Shown here piece by piece: positions 1 to 5,763 of a DNA stretch of 10,059 nt (position 1 is its first letter; the number at the start of each line of letters is the position of its first letter). Source of the DNA: CAYQAJ01 sp964415245 (GTDB lineage: Bacteria > Planctomycetota > Planctomycetia > Pirellulales > Pirellulaceae); assembly GCA_964415245.1 (NCBI GenBank), contig CAYQAJ010000188.1:1-10059 (forward strand). The letters run 5' to 3'. The position numbers and the translations under genes are program-made. The notes under the pieces were generated by a model. It ran no database searches and had not been told where the DNA came from. It saw only the letters and a program-made list of their open reading frames with translations.

Positions 1-2
1 TC

Positions 3-383
3 GACTACGGCGCCATGATGGCGGGTTCGTTCATGGGTCCGGCGGGGCCGCCCGAGGTTGGTCCACCGGGAATCGACGAGGGGTTCGGGGGGCTAGGCGC
101 TGCACCGGTTGAAAGACCCGTTGCCCTCGCCGACGATGCCCTCGCACAGGCACAGCCGCCCGATTTCGGTCCGCCTGATGGTCCGCCCGGTTTCGACCCG
201 GCCCAGATGATGATTCAGGCAGTAGTGGCCCAGATCAAACAGGGGCTGGAAGTGGCCAAGTGCTTCCGAGGGGTGTCGAGCGTGTCCTACTTCGAAGACG
301 AAGTGCTGGTCACCCACAGTGAGTGGCACTTCCAGGATTTGCCGGCGGAGGCCGCTCCCGACGATGCGGTGCCGGCGGAGTAG
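3..383 (+). CDS. Hypothetical protein, C-terminal part, Pro/Gly-rich (5' end outside window)
   Basis: The frame is open to the left edge, so this is taken as the 3' end of a longer gene; an ATG pair at 15-20 could be an internal methionine or a start, but no convincing ribosome binding site precedes it. The visible 126 or so residues begin with a low-complexity region rich in Pro, Gly and Ala (PPEVGPPG, DFGPPDGPPGFDP). This is followed by a short, better-folded-looking segment with a predicted amphipathic helix (MIQAVVAQIKQGLEVAKCF) and a strand-rich stretch ending in VTHSEWHFQDLP. An acidic Ala/Pro/Glu tail closes the protein before the TAG stop. No domain could be assigned. A proline-rich linker with a short terminal module fits a surface or scaffold protein, but this is a guess. 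The reading frame and composition support real coding; the function is unknown. Confidence 0.6.
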   Translation, partial: DYGAMMAGSFMGPAGPPEVGPPGIDEGFGGLGAAPVERPVALADDALAQAQPPDFGPPDGPPGFDPAQMMIQAVVAQIKQGLEVAKCFRGVSSVSYFEDEVLVTHSEWHFQDLPAEAAPDDAVPAE

Positions 384-416
384 CGCATAGCGGTGGAGTT
401 AGCCGCCACCCCTGTT

Positions 417-442
417 GTGCCGCGGTCTCCCGACCGCGGCAC
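417..442. repeat. Perfect 11-bp-stem hairpin built on the core GGTCTCCCGACC
   Basis: Bases 417-427 (GTGCCGCGGTC) pair perfectly with 432-442 around the 4-nt loop TCCC. The hairpin lies between two converging genes (stop at 383 on +, stop at 595 on -), so it could act as a bidirectional transcription barrier. No T-run follows on either strand, so it is not a classical intrinsic terminator. Its core, 424-435, recurs in inverted orientation in the tandem units at 501-590, which argues that it belongs to a dispersed repeat family. Confidence 0.75.
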
Positions 443-454
443 TCAGCCGACCGC

Positions 455-485
455 AGGTCTCCCGCCGCCTTGAGAGAGGAGACCT
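455..485. repeat. Second inverted repeat, AGGTCTCC / GGAGACCT
   Basis: The 8-bp arm at 455-462 is the exact reverse complement of 478-485, with a 15-nt loop between them. It carries a partial copy of the GGTCTCCCGACC core (456-464). It sits between the strong hairpin at 417-442 and the tandem repeat at 501-590 and looks like a decayed member of the same family. Confidence 0.55.
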
Positions 486-500
486 ACGCTCGCGACCGTG

Positions 501-590
501 GCTAGGTCGGGAGACCGGCCACAACATGGCGCTCGGTCAGGAGACCGGCCACAGCATTGCGCTCGGTCGGGAGACCGGCCACAACATTGG
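501..590. repeat. Tandem repeat, three 30-bp units
   Basis: Units lie at 501-530, 531-560 and 561-590 with an exact 30-bp period. Each has the form GCTNGGTCNGGAGACCGGCC followed by ACANCATNGN. Units 1 and 3 carry the perfect inverted core GGTCGGGAGACC (505-516, 565-576); unit 2 has one mismatch (535-546). The array ends 4 bp before the stop codon of the sulfotransferase gene on the minus strand (595-597), so it lies immediately downstream of that gene and may form part of its 3' UTR. Three units are too few, and the spacing too short, for a CRISPR array. Confidence 0.85.
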
Positions 591-594
591 CGCG

Positions 595-1500
595 TCAATC
601 TTGCAGCCAGTGGCTCAAGTCGCGTTTGAGAATCCGCGACAGCAGTTCCACGTCGTCGCGAAACGCCTCGATTAGCTCGCTGCGCAGCTCCGGCGCCAGC
701 GGTTTGCGACGCGCGGGTCGACGATTGAGCCAGATGAGCGCCCGCCCGATCCCCAGGCTTTTGACACCCAGCTTTTCCTTGACGGCGGTGATGGGCCGCA
801 TGATCGACCGCGGTGTTTGCAGCGTCATCGCTGCCAGCCACCGCGAGCGGTTGACCTTGTTGGCGTTGATGCGCGGGAAATCGGACCGGCCGTCGTCCTG
901 CACTTCGAGAAAGCCGAGCACGTCCTGATAAACCGCGCGGGTATCGGCGACAAAGTCGTCGAACAGAACGAGCTTCACCCGATCGCGCGGAAACAGGGTC
1001 AGCACTCTTTCCACGTGCTGCCCCAATAGGAACACCTGCCGATACTGCAACCGCAGGGCGGCGCGGCAGGTGGCGGGCATCGAGCGACCCTCGCGGCGCT
1101 CCTCTTGCAGCCGCCAGGCAGTTTCAAAGTTGCGCTGATCTTCATCGAGGTCGTAGCACATTTGTGAATGGAAGGCGACCACGGCCTCGATCGGATTGCG
1201 CAGCATTATGAGAATCTTCGCCCGCGGGTTCAGCTCGCGGATGCGCGCGAGCGCCGTCTCCGAGTAGAGATAGCACGTCGACCCTTCTCCCACGATGGCG
1301 TGCTGCGGACCGGCCTGGGCGAACAGCTCGTCGTAGTCGCGGCAGGAGCCGAGATAGTGCAGCTTGGGCATGTCGCTGGCCAGGCTGGCCGGTTCCTTGG
1401 GCTCCGAGAGAAAAATCTGCGGGTGCGGGCGCAGGTATTCGTACAGGGCGGTGGTGCCGCACTTCGGTGCGCCGACCATAAAGAAGTTCAGGCGGGTCAT
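595..1500 (-). CDS. PAPS-dependent sulfotransferase (heparan-type Sulfotransfer family)
   Basis: This predicted 301-residue cytoplasmic enzyme transfers sulfate from PAPS to a hydroxyl or amine, typically on a carbohydrate. The N-terminus carries the 5'-phosphosulfate-binding loop (VGAPKCGTTALYEYL, residues 9-23, with catalytic Lys13), followed by EPKEP (33-37), which matches the acceptor-side motif in which a Glu acts as base in 3-O-sulfotransferases. The 3'-phosphate-binding motif is LRNPIEAVVAFHSQ (100-113), with Arg101 kept but Ala109 where the family normally has Ser. The later pattern EERREGR...LF.RDRV..VLFDDF is typical of bacterial members. The ATG start is chosen because it overlaps the flippase stop as ATGA (1497-1500), which implies translational coupling. 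The open frame continues far upstream but is only the shadow of the flippase gene. The acceptor cannot be read from sequence; a glycan or the disaccharide made by the upstream genes are possibilities. Confidence 0.9.
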   Translation of the reverse strand: MTRLNFFMVGAPKCGTTALYEYLRPHPQIFLSEPKEPASLASDMPKLHYLGSCRDYDELFAQAGPQHAIVGEGSTCYLYSETALARIRELNPRAKILIMLRNPIEAVVAFHSQMCYDLDEDQRNFETAWRLQEERREGRSMPATCRAALRLQYRQVFLLGQHVERVLTLFPRDRVKLVLFDDFVADTRAVYQDVLGFLEVQDDGRSDFPRINANKVNRSRWLAAMTLQTPRSIMRPITAVKEKLGVKSLGIGRALIWLNRRPARRKPLAPELRSELIEAFRDDVELLSRILKRDLSHWLQD

Positions 1501-2864
1501 GGGCTGGTTCGGCCCAGAGAAAAGATCGAAGCGTTGATGCCGAGTCGGCGGCGTGCATAGACCAGCATCGCCACGTTCCACGTCGCCGTCGTGGACGCGG
1601 TCGCGATGGCGGCCCCGATCATCCCCAACAGGGGAATGAGCGCCAGATTGAGTAGGAGATTGGCGACCGCCGTCATGGCCATGATGCGCGCCGCCTGGTT
1701 TTGGTGACCCGTCATGGTCAGCAAGAATCCTACCGATCCCGACGCCGCGCTGACGAACTGGCCGCCGCACAGCACGACCAGCGGAATGTATCCATCGGCA
1801 AACCCCTCGCCGAACAGCGACAGAATCCACGGCCCGGCCAGCACCAGCACACCCACGATCGGCACCGCGATGACAAAGCTCCCCCAAGCCGCCAGACGGA
1901 CGAAACGCCGCAGCTCGTCGTCGCGCCGGGCGGCATGCAGCGCGGCGATGGTCGGCGCCGCAAACATGTTCACGGCGCTCAGGCCGAGGAACACGCCCTG
2001 CGACAACAGCGCCGCCACCGCGTATACGCCCGCTTGCTCGGTCGAGACCATTATACCCAGCATCACCACGTCGCTGCGGGAGAGAATCGGCGAGAGCCCC
2101 GAGAGCAGCAGCAACGCCATGCCCACCCGCAGCCACTCGCCCCGTTCGCACTCGGCGGTTGCGCCGCGCGCACCTTGGGGAATCGCGCGGCGCAACAGCG
2201 CCTCGGTCAGAATCAGCACGATGACCGTGCTCGAAAAGTTGACGGCGACGGCCTCCGGTGCGAGCGACTTGCCTTCGCCGTAGAAGGCCCAAACGGCCGC
2301 CACGCCGACCCCGGTGAGAAGCGGACGCAGCACGTCGAGCGGTCCCCGCGCCGATATCACGCGCTTCAGCCCCTGCACCTGGAACGACTTCAAGTGCGCC
2401 AGCGCAAGCACCACCACGATACCTGCGCCGACCAGCAGCGCCATGAACAGATCGGGGCGCAACGCCTGTCGACTCGCCAATGCCACCACCGCCATGCCGA
2501 CGGCACTTGCGCAAGCGGCCACGAGCACGCAGCCGGTGCTGCTGCGCAAAAATCCGCGTAACAGCGACCACTGAGACTGGGCCGTGTAGCTGGCCACAAA
2601 CCGCAACGAGGCGGAGTCCTGTCCGATCTGCGAAAGGATCGCCAGCACGGCGACCCAGCTTAGTACGTAGGCGTAATCGCCGAACGCCTCGATACCCAGC
2701 AGATTGGCCACCGCCAGTTGCGAACCAAGTACGGCCGCCGCGGATGCCACTCGCACGGACATGGCCGCGGCCGCGTGCTGGGCGAAAGATCGACCGACCG
2801 TGTCGCGAGCCGGTCCTCCGCGCAGGGCGGCCATCCAAACGTTGATTCGCTCGCGCAGGGACAC
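1497..2864 (-). CDS. Polysaccharide flippase, Wzx/MATE-like (MOP superfamily) membrane protein
   Basis: This is a roughly 455-residue integral membrane protein with about twelve to fourteen hydrophobic segments separated by short Arg-rich loops, the pattern of Wzx-type O-antigen and polysaccharide flippases that move lipid-linked saccharides across the inner membrane. Supporting signatures are an N-terminal LGSQLAVANLLGIEAFGDYAY-like segment (around residues 46-66), a central SRSDVVMLGIMVSTEQAGVY stretch, and a C-terminal half ending in ARRRLGINASIFS. The GTG at 2862-2864 is preferred because AAGGAAG lies about ten bases upstream. A second in-frame GTG at 2922-2924 would add 20 residues, but they look non-coding and have no binding site. 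The gene lies about 108 nt after the phosphatase gene on the same strand and overlaps the sulfotransferase start. The family is clear, but the transported substrate is not. Confidence 0.88.
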   Translation of the reverse strand: MSLRERINVWMAALRGGPARDTVGRSFAQHAAAAMSVRVASAAAVLGSQLAVANLLGIEAFGDYAYVLSWVAVLAILSQIGQDSASLRFVASYTAQSQWSLLRGFLRSSTGCVLVAACASAVGMAVVALASRQALRPDLFMALLVGAGIVVVLALAHLKSFQVQGLKRVISARGPLDVLRPLLTGVGVAAVWAFYGEGKSLAPEAVAVNFSSTVIVLILTEALLRRAIPQGARGATAECERGEWLRVGMALLLLSGLSPILSRSDVVMLGIMVSTEQAGVYAVAALLSQGVFLGLSAVNMFAAPTIAALHAARRDDELRRFVRLAAWGSFVIAVPIVGVLVLAGPWILSLFGEGFADGYIPLVVLCGGQFVSAASGSVGFLLTMTGHQNQAARIMAMTAVANLLLNLALIPLLGMIGAAIATASTTATWNVAMLVYARRRLGINASIFSLGRTSP

Positions 2865-2972
2865 GTGGTTTCTCGCTTCCTTGCAAGCTGGCGGCGCACC
2901 GGCGATCGCGGCGCTGGGCGGCACATTACCAAAGGCGTCGGGCAGTGTCGAGAAGAACGCGGCACCGCACGC

Positions 2973-3704
2973 TCACGGCTGACCGTCGGAGAGCCAGTAT
3001 TGCAGCCCTTCCAGCACGCCCGCCGCGTGCGTCCGCCGGGAGTGAAAGACGCCGTCGCCGCGAAGGGCCTTCAGATCGTCGTGGGCATTGCCTACCACGA
3101 TGCCGCGATAGCCGCGGCCGAACATCGACAAGTCGTTGCCCGAGTCGCCGCTGACCATCACGCGGCGCGGCTCGACGCCCCACTGACGGATGAGAAACTC
3201 AGCGGCCGCTCCTTTGTCGACACCGGGCGGGAGCACGTCCAGGTCGCGGCGCGAGCTATAGACAATTCGTGCTGGACAGCCGGCACGCTGCAGATCGCTT
3301 CGCAATTGCGCGAGGAATTCCTCCGTCGCGTCGATCGCGAAATAACTCACCTTGTAGGCCGATTGCAAGTGAACGGGTTGCGGTTCTAGCGCCTCGTAGC
3401 GCGATAAGCATGCCCGCACCATCGTGGCACGAAAGTGCGAAAACCGCTCTTGCCATCCCCCCACGGGCTCGCCGGTGGGATGTGCGCGGATTTCCGTACC
3501 CACCCCGCCGATGATGGCGTCGGGCGGGGGCAGACCGGTGGTTTGAATCGACTCGACGATCGATTCGTAGAATCGCCCCGAAGCATAGACGAGGCGAATC
3601 CGCGCTTGTTGCTCCACGTACCAGCGGCAAAAGCCATCGAGCGCCACGTCGTCGCCCAGCAGCGTGCCGTCGACGTCGCTCACCAACACGAACGGCAACT
3701 TCAC
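2973..3704 (-). CDS. mfpsB: HAD-family sugar-phosphate phosphatase: mannosylfructose-phosphate or sucrose-phosphate phosphatase
   Basis: This 243-residue cytoplasmic HAD (S6PP-type) phosphatase removes phosphate from the disaccharide phosphate made by the upstream glycosyltransferase. HAD motif I is DVDGTLLGDD with nucleophile Asp10 and acid/base Asp12. Motif II is YASGR (Ser42), motif III is DKGAAAEFL (Lys164) and motif IV is GDSGNDLSMFG (Asp187, Asp191). The substrate-cap signatures IIGGVGTEI (64-72) and YKVSYF (117-122) are typical of the sucrose-phosphate phosphatase group. The stretches ARIVYSSRRDLDVLP and GVLEGLQYW resemble what I recall of Agrobacterium mannosylfructose-phosphate phosphatase. 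The GTG start overlaps the synthase stop as GTGA (3701-3704), so the two are almost certainly co-translated. The phosphatase call is firm; the choice of mannosylfructose over sucrose rests on remembered similarity, and the gene symbol is provisional. Confidence 0.85.
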   Translation of the reverse strand: MKLPFVLVSDVDGTLLGDDVALDGFCRWYVEQQARIRLVYASGRFYESIVESIQTTGLPPPDAIIGGVGTEIRAHPTGEPVGGWQERFSHFRATMVRACLSRYEALEPQPVHLQSAYKVSYFAIDATEEFLAQLRSDLQRAGCPARIVYSSRRDLDVLPPGVDKGAAAEFLIRQWGVEPRRVMVSGDSGNDLSMFGRGYRGIVVGNAHDDLKALRGDGVFHSRRTHAAGVLEGLQYWLSDGQP

Positions 3705-5125
3705 GGTTCGACTTCCACCAATGGCGACGCGGCAGTGACGGCAGACCGAGCCGATACCGACTCCTCAACGACCGACCTCGCCGGCACCGGCTCCGCCTGT
3801 AAAGACTCCTCCGCCTCCGCCTCCAAATCCTCTTCCACCTCCGGCTCCACGGTCGGCGGGAGTTGTTCCAGCTCATCCATCACCGAGAGCAACTGCTGCG
3901 CGATGCCGGTCCAGGTGAAGCAGGAGCGGGCCTTTTGCGAACCATGCTCGGCAAGTTGGTGAGCAATGCGCGGGTACTGCAGTATCGTCGCGATGGCGTG
4001 CCCGTATGCCCGGTCGTCGAAAGGGTTGGCATACAGCGCTTCGAGGCCCCAGGTGACCTGTTCCCACAAGCCGCCTTCGGTGGTAATCACCGTGGGCGTG
4101 CCGCACGCCATGGCCTCGACCGCCGTCATGCCGAACGGCTCGTAGCGGCTGCTGAGCGCGAACACGTCGGCCGCCCGATAATAGTCGGCCAGCAGCTCGT
4201 CGGGAATGTAATCGCGGAACATCACCTGCTCGTACACGCCCAGGTCAATGGCCAACTGCCGCAGTTGGTCGACCTGAGTTTGTTCGGCCTCGCTGGGGCT
4301 CGTCGAGCCGATGGCCAGAAGCAGCCGCGCCTCCGGCACGCGCTTCACGACCACTTGCATGGCTCGCAACAAGAGATCGTAGCCCTTGTTGCGCGCGACG
4401 CGCCCCAAGGCCAGCACGATAGGCCCTTCGGCGTCGAGCTGCTGCTTGATCGCCAGCCGCGAGGCCTCGGAAACGGGAAAGAACCGCGTATCGTCGTAAC
4501 CGGGGGGAATGACGCGGATGCGGCAATCCGGCACGTCGTACTCTTCCTTGCGCAAAATCTGCCGCTGATGCGGCGTGGTGGCGATGAGCATGCCCGCGCG
4601 CCGGTACACGTCGCGTTCCGTGGCGATGCGGTGGCGAAAGTTGTACGTCCGCTCGAGTTGCTCGGAATCGCCGTCCATGTTGTCGCGCTTCCAAACGCCG
4701 ATCGAGTGCGGCGTGTGCAGGTGGGCCAGGCCGAAACGGTCGGCCAGCATCTGCCCGGCCAATCCGGCATCCCAGTAATGGCTATTGATGAATTCGCAGT
4801 CGGAGGCAACGCCTTTGAGAAACGGCGAAGCGTTGTCGACCCACTCGGGTATGTGCTCGTCGAGATGTTCTTTGGGAATGAAATCCGGGCCGCCGCAGGG
4901 AAAGCGTCGAATCACGACGCCCGGGCAGTCTTCTTCCGTTTCGGGCTGGTCTTCAAAACGACGCGTCAACACGTCGACCTGGAATCCCATGCGTGCCAGG
5001 CACCGGGACAGCTCCAATACGTACACCACCTGACCGCCCGTGTCGGGCTTGCCGAACTCGGGTGTCGCTGCAACGTACCCGTGCGTGGAAATCATCAGGA
5101 CCCGCCGCGAGGGGGATTGGTCCAC
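3701..5125 (-). CDS. mfpsA: GT4 glycosyltransferase: mannosylfructose-phosphate synthase (or sucrose-phosphate synthase)
   Basis: This 474-residue cytoplasmic GT-B enzyme joins a nucleotide-activated hexose (GDP-mannose or UDP-glucose) to fructose-6-phosphate. The acceptor-side N-terminal domain has the hallmark ISTHGYVAA and PDTGGQVVYVLELSR (residues 12-20, 27-41), then INSHYWDAGLAG (113-124) and LHTPHSIGVWKRDNM (136-150). The donor domain has GRVARNKG (Arg242, Lys247) and the E-x7-E motif EPFGMTAVE (Glu329, Glu337). FTWTGIAQQLL (403-413) and PPGYDDTRFFPVS (207-219) closely resemble remembered Agrobacterium MfpsA. The GTG at 5123-5125 has an excellent AAAGGAG seven bases upstream; a longer frame back to 5344 would overlap the marR gene by 100 bp and is rejected. 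After residue 420 there is an acidic, low-complexity tail of about 55 residues that the family core does not need. The GT4 and SPS-family assignment is firm; donor specificity is inferred. Confidence 0.88.
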   Translation of the reverse strand: MDQSPSRRVLMISTHGYVAATPEFGKPDTGGQVVYVLELSRCLARMGFQVDVLTRRFEDQPETEEDCPGVVIRRFPCGGPDFIPKEHLDEHIPEWVDNASPFLKGVASDCEFINSHYWDAGLAGQMLADRFGLAHLHTPHSIGVWKRDNMDGDSEQLERTYNFRHRIATERDVYRRAGMLIATTPHQRQILRKEEYDVPDCRIRVIPPGYDDTRFFPVSEASRLAIKQQLDAEGPIVLALGRVARNKGYDLLLRAMQVVVKRVPEARLLLAIGSTSPSEAEQTQVDQLRQLAIDLGVYEQVMFRDYIPDELLADYYRAADVFALSSRYEPFGMTAVEAMACGTPTVITTEGGLWEQVTWGLEALYANPFDDRAYGHAIATILQYPRIAHQLAEHGSQKARSCFTWTGIAQQLLSVMDELEQLPPTVEPEVEEDLEAEAEESLQAEPVPARSVVEESVSARSAVTAASPLVEVEP

Positions 5126-5130
5126 AACTG

Positions 5131-5139
5131 TTCTCCTTT
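5131..5139 (-). promoter_or_regulatory. Strong ribosome binding site of the disaccharide-phosphate synthase gene
   Basis: Read on the minus strand the site is AAAGGAGAA, with seven bases between GGAG and the GTG at 5125. It is the best Shine-Dalgarno match seen in the window and fixes the start of the synthase at 5125 rather than at the in-frame ATG at 5344. Confidence 0.85.
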
Positions 5140-5153
5140 CGTGATAACAAGAG

Positions 5154-5178
5154 TCCGGCGGCGGAATCATCCGCCGGA
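5154..5178. repeat. Hairpin in the 5' leader of the synthase gene, with an alternative pairing
   Basis: TCCGGCGG (5154-5161) pairs with CCGCCGGA (5171-5178), giving an 8-bp stem and 9-nt loop. An alternative 6-bp stem GGCGGA/TCCGCC uses overlapping bases, so two mutually exclusive folds are possible. The structure lies about 15 nt upstream of the Shine-Dalgarno site and could influence translation, act as an operator, or end marR transcription. No U-rich tract follows. Confidence 0.5.
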
Positions 5179-5205
5179 AGGCCAAGCAGCCCGATTGCCC
5201 GTCCG

Positions 5206-5225
5206 GGGGTCGGTCGGCCGACCCC
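5206..5225. terminator. Perfect 8-bp GC hairpin just after marR (possible terminator or pause)
   Basis: GGGGTCGG (5206-5213) pairs perfectly with CCGACCCC (5218-5225) around TCGG. It begins about 20 nt past the marR stop codon. In the marR direction it is followed by CGGACGGGCAATC and not by a T-run, so intrinsic termination would be inefficient or factor-assisted. Readthrough into the synthase gene is therefore plausible. Confidence 0.4.
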
Positions 5226-5244
5226 GTCACGAAACGTTCCAGCG

Positions 5245-5763
5245 CTAGGCCGTCCAGGACTCCCTTTCCTGCGAATCCGTTTCTGGTTCCTCCATCATGC
5301 TCCCGATCCGCTGGAGCGTTGCCAGGAGGTTGGTTTGCTCCCATTCGGGAAGCCGGGCCAGCTTGCGGCGAAACGGCGTCTGCAAGAGCGGAGGGCTTTC
5401 GCCCAGAACACGCCGCCCCGGCTCGGTCAATTCCACGACCACGCTGCGTCGGTCGCTTCCCGGCCGTCCGCGGGTAACTAATCCCCGGCTATGGAGACGC
5501 GCCACAACGCCCGTCACCGTGGCATGGCTGAGGTGCAACTGACGCGCCATGGTGCCGACGGTTACCGGGGCCGCACGGTCCACCACCTGTAGCGCAGCAA
5601 GCTGGGGGGCCGTAAGGCCAAACTGCTGCCGAAGAAACTGCGAGTGCAGGTCGATGGCGCGGGCAATCCGCCGAAGCGCCGAAATCACGCGGTCTTCGAT
5701 GCTCAGACCGTTCGGGGGCGGAACCGGAACACGGCTGGTTCCGATAAGGGAGGGATCGGTCAT
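5245..5763 (-). CDS. MarR-family transcriptional regulator
   Basis: This is a 172-residue DNA-binding protein expected to act as a dimer on palindromic operators. The winged helix-turn-helix is plain: LTAPQLAALQVV (50-61), the HTH VGTMARQLHLSHATVTGVVARL (69-90), and the wing GRPGSDRRSVVVELTEPGRRVL (99-120), containing the D-R-R wing signature of the family. Helices at both ends (25-48 and 122-157) would form the dimer interface. The N-terminal 20 residues are Pro-rich and probably disordered. The gene lies 119 nt upstream of the glycosyltransferase gene in the same direction and is separated from it by two hairpins. Known MarR-type regulators such as EctR and CosR control compatible-solute operons, so regulation of the downstream disaccharide genes is a reasonable inference; the ligand is unknown. 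The ATG start has no Shine-Dalgarno sequence. Confidence 0.9.
   Translation of the reverse strand: MTDPSLIGTSRVPVPPPNGLSIEDRVISALRRIARAIDLHSQFLRQQFGLTAPQLAALQVVDRAAPVTVGTMARQLHLSHATVTGVVARLHSRGLVTRGRPGSDRRSVVVELTEPGRRVLGESPPLLQTPFRRKLARLPEWEQTNLLATLQRIGSMMEEPETDSQERESWTA

Noticed and set aside
501..590. Possible CRISPR array
   Set aside because: The three 30-bp units are directly tandem with no distinct spacers and no cas genes nearby.
1501..2886. 763-residue open frame continuing upstream of the sulfotransferase
   Set aside because: The upstream part is Arg/Gly-rich nonsense in the shadow of the flippase gene, and the ATGA overlap marks the real start at 1500.
3863..5248. 461-residue plus-strand open frame opposite the glycosyltransferase
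   Set aside because: It is antisense to a gene with unmistakable GT4 motifs and has no recognisable domain; such shadows are common in GC-rich DNA.
5126..5344. N-terminal extension of the glycosyltransferase frame back to 5344
   Set aside because: It would overlap marR by 100 bp, its residues look non-coding, and a strong Shine-Dalgarno site points to GTG 5125.
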